64,000 nucleotides of DNA from Sphaerosporella brunnea (GCA_008704415.1 VXIS01000010.1:248001-312000); one strand, 5' to 3'; shown: positions 11,492 through 22,074, numbered from the stretch's first letter. Translations and numbers: made by a program. The notes: a model not told the origin generated them from the sequence alone.

Positions 11492-11653
11492 CCGTCGCGC
11501 CAAACCCCGCCCCCGTCGCGCCAAACCCCGCCCCCGTCGCGCCAAACCCCGCCCCCGTCGCGCCAAACCCCGCCCCCGTTGCGCCAAACCCCGCCCCCGT
11601 TGCGCCAAACCCCGCCCCCGTCGCGTCAAACCCTGCCCCCGTCGCGCCAAACG
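11492..11653 (+). repeat. 21-bp GC-rich minisatellite, about eight units
   Basis: Units of about GTCGCGCCAAACCCCGCC plus CCC repeat with period 21. Because 21 is a multiple of three, several frames stay open through it; the transposase frame would read PSRQTPP repeats. It lies between the left inverted repeat and the first internal ATG, so it is more likely an untranslated subterminal repeat than protein. It may bind transposase or affect transcription. Confidence 0.8.
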
Positions 11654-11674
11654 GTCAAGAAACGCAGCGGCAAC

Positions 11675-13591
11675 ATGACGAAAATTACTCTCATGGACCA
11701 GGGGAAGGTTTGTGGGTTTCAGCTTAAGGAAACAGCTGAAGATAGGCGTAGGGGGCGCACAGTATTTTCCCGGGTCCCGCTCCCAGCAGGAATTTCTCGA
11801 GATGAAGTCAACATTGCCCGGTCAGACTGGCCGCAGTCGACGCGCCACCGGAACCATCCTGATCAGAGAATTGATCAAATAAAAGAAGTGATTTTGAGCG
11901 AGGCCAGTCAAGATTTGAAGCGGATTCTAAAATTGCGGACCCATCGCCCTTTGGATAACCAAGGTGCCGATGTTAAATGGCTGCTTCAGATTCAGGCCTT
12001 CCTTAACCTTCAGCTGATGGGTTTAAAGCGAGGGTTTTGGCGCAAGCCACGCAAGCTTTTAGCACAGATGGTGGCTGCCGGGGATCGAAAGGGAAAATGG
12101 GTGCAGGAGCGAGTCATGAAGTACGAAGCTCACTGGGTACGGTACCGCACCTTCTTTTGCAGCCAGCAGGGCCGTCATCCCAAGCATCTAGACAAGTTAC
12201 TGGATGAAGGGACTGTTCTATTTCTCCGAGAATACCTAGCAGAGATGAAGGAAGGAATCACAAGCAAAAAATTGGCGGATGCTGTTGTTGGCTTTTGGAC
12301 CCGACAGAATATTGCGGCCGGAGTTCGTGCAAACGCCGTTGAAAAAACCCTTTCATGCTCGACGGCTCGGCGCTACCTGAGAAAGGAAGGATTTCGCTGG
12401 AAAGACCTGACGAAGGGACTTTACAAGAATGGACACGAGCGAGAGGACATTGTTCGCTACCGGGACCAAGAGTTTCTACCATTGATGCTGAATTTAAAGC
12501 CAAAAATGTTGGAGTTCTATATTCAAGCGGGTCAGCCTCCGGAGCTTCCAAAAATAGTCACAGCACATGTCCCGGACACTGTGAGGCCGGGCGAACGCCC
12601 TATTGTGCCCGTGTATCAGGATGAGACAACATTCTATTCCAACGATGGACTGACGGAAGGTTGGGTCACGGAGGAGTGGTATCCTTTGCGGCCAAAAGGT
12701 GAAGGCTCAAGTATAAATGTCTCGGACTTTGTCACGCCTGCTGGAAGGCTTCGTGCGCCAGAAGGAACCCCTGCACACCTTCTACCGCAATATGGCTTGG
12801 CTGCGGGGCTCAGAATGAATGCTTCATCTGCCGTTAATTTGTTGGAGTGCGGGCAGGGCACATGGTGGAATTCCGAACGTCTTGTTACACAGCTGGAAGA
12901 AGTTGCAATACCAATTTTCAACCTCGCATTTCCGGGTTGCCAAGCTGTATTCATCTTTGACAATGCTACGCTTCATTGTAGCTACAAAGCGGATGCCCTC
13001 AGGGTTGCCAAGATTAACCTATATCCGGGAGGGAAGCAGCCCCTTATGCGTCCGGGGCGGGACCACCGAACTGGCCTAGAACAGCCTATGGTATTGCCAG
13101 ACGGACAGGCAAAAGGCGCCAAGATGATTCTCCAGGAGCGTGGATTGTGGGACGAGGGAATGCTGCTGCAGTGCAATTCCAGCTGCGTACAGGGTTGTAA
13201 TAAGTGTGCGAAGGGCATCCTGGCTATGGAACCCGACTTCCAAGCCCAAAAGTGCATCGTGGCGGAGGTAATCGAGCGACATGGACACTTGGTTGCCTTC
13301 CTTCCAAAATACCACCCCGAACTGAGCCCCATTGAATATGTATGGGGCCGTTCAAAAATACATGCACGGCGGCATTGCTCCTATTCCTTACCGGCTCTCC
13401 GCACAATGCTACCGATATGTTTGGGGCTCGATGTTGTTACAGATGAAATCGTCTGGAAATTCTTCCGCAGGGTTGAGAGAATAATGGAGGCGTACCGCAA
13501 TGGGAGCAGGTATGGAACCGCGGAATTCAAGAATAAAGTGTACAAAAGCCATAGGAGAGTGGCAGCAGCCATTCTGGATGAGGATGAATAA
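11675..13591 (+). CDS. DDE transposase, IS630/Tc1/mariner superfamily, 638 aa
   Basis: The start at 11675 is the first ATG inside the element in this frame; a longer 743-codon reading from 11360 crosses the inverted repeat and is rejected. An N-terminal helix-turn-helix-like region is followed by KGLYKNGHEREDIVRYR, typical of a basidiomycete transposase family. The catalytic triad is visible: D316 in YQDETTFY, D429 in FIFDNATLHC and E554 in YHPELSPIEYVWG. The D-E interval of 124 residues is much longer than in classic Tc1 because of an insertion holding C500, C504, C508 and C511, a likely zinc knuckle shared by this fungal family. The protein should cut and paste the element at TA sites. It is intact and follows a minisatellite-rich leader. 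Confidence 0.88.
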   Translation: MTKITLMDQGKVCGFQLKETAEDRRRGRTVFSRVPLPAGISRDEVNIARSDWPQSTRHRNHPDQRIDQIKEVILSEASQDLKRILKLRTHRPLDNQGADVKWLLQIQAFLNLQLMGLKRGFWRKPRKLLAQMVAAGDRKGKWVQERVMKYEAHWVRYRTFFCSQQGRHPKHLDKLLDEGTVLFLREYLAEMKEGITSKKLADAVVGFWTRQNIAAGVRANAVEKTLSCSTARRYLRKEGFRWKDLTKGLYKNGHEREDIVRYRDQEFLPLMLNLKPKMLEFYIQAGQPPELPKIVTAHVPDTVRPGERPIVPVYQDETTFYSNDGLTEGWVTEEWYPLRPKGEGSSINVSDFVTPAGRLRAPEGTPAHLLPQYGLAAGLRMNASSAVNLLECGQGTWWNSERLVTQLEEVAIPIFNLAFPGCQAVFIFDNATLHCSYKADALRVAKINLYPGGKQPLMRPGRDHRTGLEQPMVLPDGQAKGAKMILQERGLWDEGMLLQCNSSCVQGCNKCAKGILAMEPDFQAQKCIVAEVIERHGHLVAFLPKYHPELSPIEYVWGRSKIHARRHCSYSLPALRTMLPICLGLDVVTDEIVWKFFRRVERIMEAYRNGSRYGTAEFKNKVYKSHRRVAAAILDEDE

Positions 13592-13739
13592 TGAGCTATT
13601 AGTTGGTGATCGTTGAGGATGTGCGGAGCTGGGTTGGGCTGTATTGGCATTTTTTTTATTTTTTTTACTGCAATTACAAGGCTTTTACATAATATCTACG
13701 CCCGAATACCAAATCACAATGCATCACTCGCTATGGCGG

Positions 13740-13789
13740 CCGGGTAACTTCAAACTAGCGAAGGTCCAGGTTTAAAGTGAAGTGCACCA
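13740..13789 (-). repeat. Right terminal inverted repeat of the Tc1/mariner-type element
   Basis: Reverse-complement partner of 11377-11426 with 49 of 50 matches; the TA at 13790-13791 completes the target duplication. About 150 bp of AT-rich sequence separates it from the transposase stop. Confidence 0.92.
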
Positions 13790-13834
13790 TAAACCCCGCC
13801 CTACACCATCCATCGCTCGACCCATATTCTCACC

Positions 13835-14516
13835 CTACACCACTCCCATCCCATGGAAATCAAACACATCCGTCGAAAACCACTTTCCACGCTCCGTCGA
13901 TACCATTACTGTCGTGTTTCTGTTCTTTCTCTTACCAGGAAAACCTCGTCGTCCGTCGGCATCTACTTTGAGGTCGCGAAGCGGCTGCCATGTTGGTTTA
14001 GGGTCACCCAGCCACTTGACATGATAGCGGAGGTTGTGCAACGTCAATCCCCGGTGGCCTATGATGCCTTCAACTTTGAACTCCGGTGCCGCGCTGTCGA
14101 TAGACCGCAACGGCGGTGCTGGGGAGTGGTCCCGGCCCAGATCAACATTGTATAGCTTCAACCGAGTGACGTTGAACGTAGAAAGCATATGCCAGTGCTT
14201 AGGAATGTCGAGGACGAACGCATTTGGCCCTACTGCTCTGAGCAATTTGAAAGGGCCCGCGTACGGGTGTTGGAATTTGCGACTGTTTTCTCCTAACTCT
14301 GCTTTGATGACGTTCGCATATCCAACTGGGAGCTTTTTCGTATCCAGGAACACACGGTCCCCAAATTTGAAAGGGTGGGACTGTCGGTGCTTGTTGGCCT
14401 CAACGGCCATACTGAGTTGTGCTTCCTCAAGGCGCTCTCGAAGCATCCGGAGGTTGATTATCATCATCCGTTCCACATATTCCTTTGCGGATTCAGACAG
14501 CTGCTTCTGTGCTGGA
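13835..14516 (-). pseudogene. Gypsy integrase C-terminus with chromodomain
   Basis: Continues the integrase frame after the solo LTR, with a basic linker and the conserved HPFKFGDRVFLDTKKL and GPFKLLRAVGPNAFVLDIP segments. A chromodomain follows (EFKVEGIIGHR, then YHVKWLGDPKPTWQPLRDL). Chromodomains guide integration by binding modified histone H3. The frame is open to the stop at 13835. It is 44 bp from the Tc1-type transposon. Rejoining across the solo LTR restores one reading frame exactly. Confidence 0.85.
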
Positions 14517-14521
14517 GCGGG

Positions 14522-15020
14522 TGTAACGGAGAGAATCGAGGACAGACTGGAGGGGCCCAAGGTACTCGCGTACAGAGGGGACAAGAATGATACCGGGAAT
14601 AAGATCCAAAGCCTGCACAAGAGGCGCGACGCGCACGGTCAGGATTCAGATTGGAACGAAGGTACTCAAATTGACATATGAAGGTTCAGTAAACAGGAAA
14701 GCAAAACAGACAACAAAGAGGAAGCAAAGGCCCTTATAACAATTACGTGATTGCAGTGCGCCGCGCCACGTGGTAGCCGAACATAACCCCGGCTCGGAGC
14801 CATCCCACCAAGCCTCCCTACAGAGCCTCATCATGACACCACAAACAAACCCCACTTCCGAACCTCACCACGTGACAACCATCCACGGGGGGGTAAATTT
14901 GAGAACGGCAAATGAATCAGCATCCTTTGAAGTCTGAGATCTGAGAGTTCCAGCCGACTCCATTGGGAGTAAAAGCCGGTAGCCTAGTCGGAAAACTACA
15001 TCCAAACTCACGCCGTGACA
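14522..15020 (-). repeat. Solo LTR (family C) inside the gypsy integrase
   Basis: On the minus strand it runs from TGTCACGGCGTGAG to TTACA, 499 bp, with a TATAAGGGCC promoter-like motif. Flanking 5-bp duplications are CCCAC and CCCGC (one C/T difference). Removing it reconnects LDMLTP with APAQKQLSESAK in frame, proving insertion into a formerly continuous integrase. Part of it (about 14870-15000) resembles the units of the tandem array at 30828-32352. Confidence 0.8.
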
Positions 15021-15025
15021 GTGGG

Positions 15026-16240
15026 TGTAAGCATGTCAAGAGGGAGGCGTGGTATCCGCCCCATATCAGCTTCCAGGGGTGCTTGGCCGGTAGCTTTGTG
15101 TTTTATGGCGTTGTATGTGAACTCGGCCATGGGCAACAAGGAGGGCCAATCAGCCGGGTTTGAGAGTTGCGCAATGTACACTTTCAATTACGTCTCCAGA
15201 ATGGAGTTTGCTTTCTCTGCCTGACCATCAGACTGAGGGTGGTAGGCCGTCGACATGTGCAGCTTCACACCCAACTGACAACATGGTGACTGCCAGAAGT
15301 CCGTGGTAAAACGAGCGTCACGATCTGAAACAATTGACAGTGGTAAGCCGGCTGTTCGTACATACGAATCGATGAAAGCAGTTGCAAAATGTTCCGCAGT
15401 CAGGTCCTCTTCAGTTACCGGGAACCACTGAGAACGCTTGGTCAGAAATTCAATAATGGTTGCGACTGCATCATATCCTTCCGTTGAGCGAGGTAACTTC
15501 GTGATGAAGTCAATGTTGACACGTTCTCCTCGTTGTTCTGGGATTAGCAGTGGCTGTATTAACCCACAAGTTGCGCTGTTCTTGTGCTTGACTCGATGGG
15601 ACACATCACAGCCGCGTACCCAGGCCATCACTGAGTCAGTCAGCTTGGGCCAGAAATAGCGGGCAGCCACTGCTGCAACTGTCTTGACTACACCAACATG
15701 GCCACCTCCAAAAGTTGCGTCATAGGCTTCCCGCAGAACATCCGCCCGCAGTGGTTGCGGGATACATAACTTGTTGCCCGAAGCCCTGTGGAACAGGAGG
15801 CCATCGTCCAAGTGATACCCTTTAGCACGCTCGCGTGCTTGTCTGGTGGCTTTTTGTTTTGTTGTGTCATCCTCCATCGGTTGCAACACCACCCCAACAG
15901 GGCCGAAGACAGCGTCTTCTGTATATTTCTGACGGACTTCGTCCAGCCATTTCTTGGCTGCCGATGCTTGAAGTTCGACCATATTGAGTATCGCGGCTGC
16001 TGGTACTGGTGTTGCACATACGTTTGATGACGTCGAAACTGAAGTGTAATTGATTCGAGTTAGCGCTTCGTCAACCACATTTGCAGCCCCGGGGAAGTAC
16101 TTGATGTCGTACGAGTGTTGTTGAAGGTTGTCAAGGTGTCACCACTGGCGACTGCTAAGCTTGTTTTGACTGAGGATATGCTGAAGTGCGGCATGGTCAG
16201 TGTAGATTGTCGTATGACGCGTCAGTGGACATAGCAAGCC
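15026..16240 (-). pseudogene. Gypsy RNase H end and integrase core
   Basis: The end of RNase H (IYTDHAALQHILSQNK, YDIKYFPGAAN) runs into integrase. The zinc-binding region reads GGGHVGVVKT and then CDVSHRVKHK, where a second Cys is expected in place of Ser. The catalytic domain retains the Asp of NIDFITKLP, the Asp of SIVSDRDARF and the Glu of QAEKAN. A TAG interrupts just after NSILET, and homology continues (DWPSLLPMAEFTYN) to the solo LTR. A frameshift near 16240 separates it from the RT frame. Confidence 0.85.
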
Positions 16241-17901
16241 CAGTGCTCCAGCTTGGTACTGATGGCAAGCACTTCGCGGTCTCAGGTAGGGTACCGTGTT
16301 TCAACATCATGGAGCTTGCGTGAGAAGAACCCCAGTGACCGTTCCATCATTCTGCCATTCCACATCCGTCGTTGCGCCAACACTTCACCAATGGCTCTAT
16401 TTGAAGCATCCGTTCACAAGATAAAGTCTGCATCAGGATCAAGGGTGGCAAGGACCGGCGCTGATGTCAGTGCCTGCTTGAGGTCATCCAGCTGTGCTTG
16501 ATGTGCAGTTGTCCATTGCCACAAATCACCCTTAAGCCAGATACTTGTAAGATCGTGTAGCAGAGTAGCTCGCTGTGCAAATCGCTCCACAAATTTGCGG
16601 TCGTATCCTGCCAATCCTAGAAAAGAGCGCAACTCAAACGCTGAGCTGGGCATTGCCGAATCACGGACCGCAGCCACCTTGTTTTCGTCCGTGGCGATAC
16701 CCGCTTTGGGCAGCCGGAAGCTGACAAGTGTTGTTCCCAGCATTCCAAAGGAGCACTTTCCTTCTTTCAACGAGAGACTTGCACGCCGAATTGATTCTAG
16801 CACTGCCTATACATGGGCTTGGTGCTCGGCCAGGGTCTGTGAATATATCAAGTGGTCGTTAAGATATATTACTGAGTAGCGTCGATAGGGAGCCAAGATC
16901 CTATGCATTGCTCGCATAAATGCTGCAGGTGCGTTTGCCAAGCCAAACAGAATAACTCACCACTCATAGAATCCTTTGGGAGCAATGAAGGCAGTTTTGT
17001 GACAGTCATCGGGATGGATGCGTAACATGTGGTAACCGCTCGCCAGGTCAAGTTTTGTGTTGACGCGGGTCCCATGTAGTCGGTCCAGGAGTTCGTCAAT
17101 GTATGGCAACGGATAGCGGTCTTTACTTGTGATCCTGTTCAAAGCACGGTAGTCCACACATATGCACAAACATCCTTCGCTTTTCTTGACAAAGATGATC
17201 AGCGTGGCATATCGCGAGTTGGAGTCTGTCACCCAGCTATTTGCCAGCAGCTTGACTATTTGTTGTTCGAATTCCTCTCTCTCAGCTGCTGTCATGCAGT
17301 ACGGCTAGCGATGGGGAATTGGAACAGTCGGGTCTGTGATGATACGGAAATCAGTACCATCTGCTGCAGGAGGTGGCACCCCTTCAGGCGGCTCCAATAG
17401 ATCGTCAAAGGCTTTCCGCACCCTCATTCTTCATGTCTCCAAATCAGCTGGCTTGTGGTCATCGTACTCTGCTACCATCTTGTCAACCCTTTCGTGTGCA
17501 TCAATTTCCAAGAAAGTATTGCGTGTAGAGCGAGACCGTCCGTACCGCAGTCGTGACACGACCTCTTGAGCCAAAATAAGGTTGATTCTGGCAGCCTCAC
17601 CAACCCTAGCGTGCCAACTTTTACCCACGATCAAATCATAGGCTCCATGGAGGTCGAATACGACATACCAACCAGCTATGCTGGGTGAGTTGGCTGTAAT
17701 ACCCCGGATGTTGGCATCGATCCAGACTTGATAATGTGGCCGCGGTGGGTGCTTAATGCCTGCCGTGATGATCTCCATAACACCACAGTGTCGCAGAGGC
17801 AACCCTAGCGATTCGGGGTGCTTCTCGTCGATGTAGCAAGACGAAGCTCCATTGTCCATTAGGGTGTAGGCGGAACAGTTTTTGTGGTTGTGTGAGCTTT
17901 T
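16240..17901 (-). pseudogene. Gypsy protease, reverse transcriptase and RNase H
   Basis: One frame runs from about 17901 down, broken by nonsense codons at 17431-17433, 17305-17307, 16957-16959, 16807-16809 and 16414-16416. Protease shows DNGASSCYID, where DSGA or DTGA is expected. RT shows LDLASGYHMLRIHP and GLANAPAAFMRAM. The active-site box reads YLND (16855-16866) instead of YLDD, losing a catalytic Asp. RNase H begins at TDASNRAIG. Asp-to-Asn, Ser-to-Asn and the stops are all consistent with C:G to T:A transitions, so this pol is catalytically dead. Confidence 0.88.
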
Positions 17902-19564
17902 TCCTTATACCTTGAGTCAAGGCTGAGAAAGGGTTATCCTTTAGCTAATAGAAGAGCCAAGAAGTCTCGATTATCACAGTGTAATAATCTTAAAGGGTTC
18001 TCTTTAATTTCTGGAAAGACAACGGAGAAGAGTGTGTGTGTGTGTCTTTGAGGTGGCTGGTTGCGTTTCGTTTGTCTTGGTTTCGAAGCTGATGATGCTG
18101 AAGATCTGGAGGAGTCGTGTGGGCAGGAACTGCCCTCTTTATGGAAGAACCCGCTCTTCTTCAATCGTCGAGGTGAGGGTCAGTGGGAATCTCTCTGACC
18201 CTGAATAATAGAGGGGTAAACCCTATCGTCTGCTGAGGGTGTGCTTCGTACGTCGACAGAGAAATCTTTCATGCATGGAGCACGCAATCATTCCCTGCTC
18301 GTAAGTCCTTTTCTGCAATCAGTGCATCGTCATATCTATATTTCAGGACGCTGCCATGATCATCAGCATGCCGTACGGCTTGCTTTGATTATGCCGCCTT
18401 GCCAGACTAGACTCTTGCACTCTGACGTGTCCAGCTTATTGTGCAGGATGCTGACGTGATCAGCTTGCTCTATGGCCTGCTTGGATTACGCCCCCTTGCT
18501 TCGGCCGAACTTGCAGTACACCATTAGCAGATGAGGTATTATCAGACTCTGCGGCAGACGCGGGCACCGATGACTCGTCATATCAATATCGATGTCAGGG
18601 TTCTCCTGTCGTATCATACCGCTGAAGCACGCCATATGACAAACGACACCCACACCGATGACTAGACTCTGCATATTGGACTCCACCTTGGTCTGCTGGT
18701 CTTTCTCCTCATTCTGCCAGCTGATTGACTCCGATGCCTTGCAGGTTGTCCTCGTATCCGGCAGCTCCATTGGTACGAGGGATAGAATAGCGGCTTGCTT
18801 CATAAAGAGGCTCGTCGCTCCCCTCGCTCTTTTCTCCTCCATTCTTTCTACAACCTCTCTACTCCTGAAACACCGAACAGATCCTCGTTACCAACCCACC
18901 CTACCGACTTGAGCACCTGAATTGAGGCACGCGGCAGGAGGCACCCCCAGCGATGCTACTCTTGCAACATCCTGACCAGTTGTTTGTCGGTAACGGGACC
19001 AAGCCATCTTGCTTGGTACTAACGTTTTGTAAGTATCCCTTTCAAGTGTCCCTTTGATTTCTTCTGGCTAACAGTATTCCTAGCTTCTCGGATGGCGACC
19101 CTCGTGAGGTCCTTGGCGCATAGCGCGCTTAGTCTTCGGATTCAGCATCCGTCGACTCGGTAGTGCCGCTCATTATAATTGGTTGGGCGTCCCTTGGTAC
19201 GCGCGGCATTTGGACCGGTGAGCGTCCGGGCACGAGGACCGGCCGCGCAGTATCGGCACGTTGTCCTGACTCTTCGGATGCTGATGACTCCGTGGGCGGT
19301 TCGGGGGGCGGCCACATAGGCCTACTGACTGATCTTGGATGTTTATACTATTCAATGATTAAAAACGTCCCATTCCTATACCAAAATCCCATTGTCATAG
19401 TTTAGGGTGTGAAAGGTTGGAAGTAGAGATGTTCGCATAAAAACATAACAGGTCAGAGTTTGTATCAGTATCCGCAGTTGCAGATAGGTTACTAAGACAC
19501 AATGTTGTTGCGTTTCGTTTTAACTTCTTTCCACCATGCTCAGTAAGGGGACGTTCCTTTGCCC
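17902..19564. other. Unresolved insertion between gypsy gag and protease
   Basis: Gag and protease are separated by about 1.6 kb of unrelated sequence. On the minus strand 17930-18230 looks like an LTR leader: a CATAAAGAGGGC TATA-like motif, a (CA)n run at 18032-18045 and a TAAGATTATTACACT segment that is also found at the start of LTR family B. An acidic/proline-rich frame at 19129-19320 looks protein-like but is unassigned. No clean TG...CA borders or 5-bp duplication were found. Confidence 0.45.
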
Positions 19565-19572
19565 TTACTGAG
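19539..19572. repeat. Perfect 11-bp inverted repeat (hairpin) at the gag end
   Basis: Arms CTCAGTAAGGG (19539-19549) and CCCTTACTGAG (19562-19572) are separated by 12 bp. The right arm overlaps the final in-frame stop codon of the gag frame. It lies at the junction between gag and the unresolved insertion. Confidence 0.7.
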
Positions 19573-21256
19573 TGACATTTCTCAACTGCGGGACGTTAGC
19601 TGTCGCGTTTGACACCACCGTGTCAGTATATCCACCCACCAAATGTTCCACGCCCATGCCAGAATTGTCCTCAAGCTTCTCCACGGGCCACTGCGTGCCG
19701 CTCTTGTCTTCACCCTCGCCAGCTTAGATGGCATACACCCGATGGTTACCGCCGAAGCGACCGCCATGGCCTCGTCGACGTGTAAGTCCACGGCTTCCTC
19801 CTGTGCGGGTGTTAATGTATCCTCCACGCACACCGCTGACGCAGCCACGGTAGTTTGTGTTGCCAATTCCACGAGACGCCCGCCAGTTGTGGGAGCGCTC
19901 ACGAACGTCGTGCATCCCACACTCAAACGCCTTATCACCGTACCTGCCACAGCGGAAGCACTCTCCATCGATGGCGTTTAGGTTCATAGGTTCCGGTCCG
20001 TAGTTAGGCGGTGGGTGCGTCTGAGAGGCGTTCTGTGGAGGTGTATACGCGGTAATCTGCTGATGAGCAGGGGGTTCCGTGGACGTTGGCTCGACACCAG
20101 CAGTACTCAGGTACGTGGACCTTGAGGATTCCATTCGGAGATACCGTTCGTTGGTGAGGTTCATAGCGTCCCTGAGAGTAACCGTCTTGTTTACAGAGCC
20201 CCACATTCGTTCAAGCTGTGCAATCTCATTGTTGGCGACATCAGGAAGCTTCAGCCAGTAGTCCTCAAACAGACCACTGTCAGATGCGCTGTCAAGCTCC
20301 AAACTGCCACCGAGCAGCTTGATGAGCTCGTAAGCACGCTTGTTGAAGCCTGCCATGTCGTTCCTTGTAAACTTGAGCTCTCACCATTGCGTACGAACCA
20401 CTGACTTGGCAATCTTGGGTACATAGTAGTCCTTGAAGAGGGTACACAACTGCTGCCAGGAGATCTGATAGGCATGGTTGTGGGGAGGCAATCGTGCGAT
20501 ATTGGTTGCTCATTTAAACCAGTCAAAAACCTCCCTATTCACGTATCGCCACAAGTAATCCACAAGTTTGTCGTCCAAATAAAGCTCAAAGGAACGACCA
20601 TCGGGGTCGGTTAAACGTTTGCGAAAGGCTCCACCGCCCTGTTCCACGTAGTGCTCGACTTGGCCAAGGAAGGTTGCAACAGCTTCGAAATCCTTAGCTC
20701 CTGTAAATATTGTTGGTTTGTGGTCGAGGAGGTGATCCTTAGATTGTCGTGACGGGGCCTGAATGATGATGGGTTGCGGCTGTAGAGCTTGAGGGCTGGC
20801 AGCCTGATATGAAGGAATCTTGCGGGCCAACTCGTTAACTGTATCATACCGTTTCCGCCACTTAACCGCCATATCTAGCTATTTTTCGTACTCTCTCTGC
20901 CACTTCGCCGTCTCCGCATCGCTTGACATAGGCACCTTTGCAGCGAGATCCGCCTTTAGAGAAACAATTCCAGCCTCCAAGGCAGCCTCACAGTCTGAAG
21001 GTGCCTGCATGGTAGCTGTCAGGTGTATTTGCAGCTGGTCACGTTCAAAGGCCAACTGGTCGTCAAGCGTCAACAGCTGCTCGTACTGGTCTCTCCAGTT
21101 GTGGTACCGCTTGCGGACTGGATCAAGAGCAACCACCTGTACTTGACGCTCTCCATGCTCCAGTGTAGTGGAGTGATCCCAAACGGCTCTGTCAAGGTCC
21201 GCGACAAGGGGTCAAACGGTCACGTCAATCTCCGATTGGGCTTGCATTGAACTCAT
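19565..21256 (-). pseudogene. Gypsy gag, one frame with five internal stops
   Basis: The ATG at 21256 (MSSMQAQSEIDV) opens a frame of 564 codons ending at 19565-19567. It includes a capsid-like region (DYLWRYVNREVFDWF, IARLPPHNHAYQISWQQLCTLF) and a C-terminal zinc knuckle CFRCGRYGDKAFEC in which Asp replaces the usual His. Internal stops are at 21212-21214, 20879-20881, 20510-20512, 20381-20383 and 19724-19726. At least four of the five fit Arg, Gln or Trp codons altered by one C:G to T:A change. The protein should form virus-like particles but is broken here. Confidence 0.8.
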
Positions 21257-21570
21257 TGCAATAGTCGCCGGTGTTGATGGTTTGTTATCGTTTTGTTGTG
21301 TTATCTTTTTGTTGTATTATCGTGTTGTTGCGGGATCGTGTCGTCGCCGGATCGTTTTGTTTTTCGAGTTGTCGTGGGATTGTGTCGTCACGAGATCTTA
21401 TTGCTTACTTGTCGTTGTGTTGTGTTGTCGCGGAAACACGTCGCTTGCTTGCTTGCTGTTGCTGAACTCCGTCGCTTGGTAGAAGGACGCGGAAAGCAAG
21501 ACCCACACACTCCTTCGCGGGGCTGTTGACTCTGGGTGCTGCTACCAGTTGAGAGGTGCGTATAGTGGAA
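21257..21570 (-). repeat. Gypsy 5' leader and LTR remnant
   Basis: Upstream of the gag ATG is a long C/A-rich leader on the minus strand with repeated ACGACA and ACAACAC motifs. From about 21430 to 21570 it resembles the putative 3' LTR near 11180-11300, including a shared TGAGAGGTG(C/G)GTATAGTGG. The rest of the LTR is missing at the junction with the copia gag remnant. Confidence 0.45.
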
Positions 21571-22074
21571 GTGCCGTTGATACAAGGCAACAACTACCCT
21601 GTATGTGCAAAGGCTATGAACCGTCACCTGAAAGGAGCAGGGCTATACGATTTGATAAACGGCGAATGAAAGAAACCGAAACCGCCAGTTGTACCGCAGG
21701 AATCGACGATTACTTCAACACCAACAGACAACGAGCCAAAATTCAACGATCCGGCGTATCTCCACTATTAGTATTGCTATACCGTCGACCTCACCAGATT
21801 TAGAGGAGACCAACACAGCGCGCAAGCTCTGATTGTTTCGACCTTGCATAGTTCCATATTGATCACATATGAACACGACGAGGCCTTGGAAGACTCAAAA
21901 GCCCTTTGGGATGCTCTGGCCGGCGCGTATAAAGACCAGACCGCAAAACGTGATTCAATGGCAGGGCTTACGGCGCTATTCCAGACAAAGAGATCAAACT
22001 TTAACAGTCATGCCGAATATCAAAGCATCCTGTTGGTGAATGTCGCAATATGCAAAGCAGCCGATAAGCGATAG
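21570..22074 (+). pseudogene. Copia-type gag remnant
   Basis: One frame reads IQGNNYPVCAKAMNRHLKG then LYDLING, a stop, a proline-rich stretch, another stop, then FRGDQHSAQALIVSTL, ALEDSKALWDALAGAYKDQT and LTALFQTKRSNFNSHAEYQS. This order of landmarks is that of Ty1/copia Gag. The upstream half is truncated at the gypsy element. The frame ends at 22074, after which recognisable gag similarity fades. Confidence 0.7.

Larger units (their letters stand above)
11375..13791 (+). mobile_element. Structurally intact Tc1/mariner-superfamily DNA transposon
   Basis: The inverted repeats 11377-11426 and 13740-13789 match at 49 of 50 positions, begin TGGTGCACTTCACTTTAAAC, and are flanked by TA (11375-11376, 13790-13791). 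One uninterrupted transposase frame occupies the interior. Near-identical ends and the intact frame indicate a recent insertion, landing next to the 3' LTR of the gypsy element. It is the only DNA transposon in the window that could still be autonomous. Confidence 0.92.
11180..21570 (-). mobile_element. Ty3/gypsy chromovirus, mutated and multiply interrupted
   Basis: On the minus strand the order is leader, gag, protease, reverse transcriptase, RNase H, integrase and chromodomain, the order of Ty3/gypsy chromoviruses. The gag and most of pol keep single reading frames broken mainly by nonsense codons explainable by C:G to T:A changes. Insertions inside it are a solo LTR in integrase (14522-15020), a Tc1/mariner-type transposon at the 3' end (11377-13789) and about 1.6 kb of unrelated sequence between gag and protease (17902-19564). 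The 5' end abuts a copia gag remnant near 21570. Confidence 0.85.

Noticed and set aside
11408..11650. Minus-strand frame through the minisatellite (RRGRGLA repeats)
   Set aside because: Artefact of a tandem repeat whose period is a multiple of three.
11360..11674. Upstream start for the transposase frame
   Set aside because: The ATG lies outside the element's left inverted repeat, and the frame is kept open by a 21-bp minisatellite.
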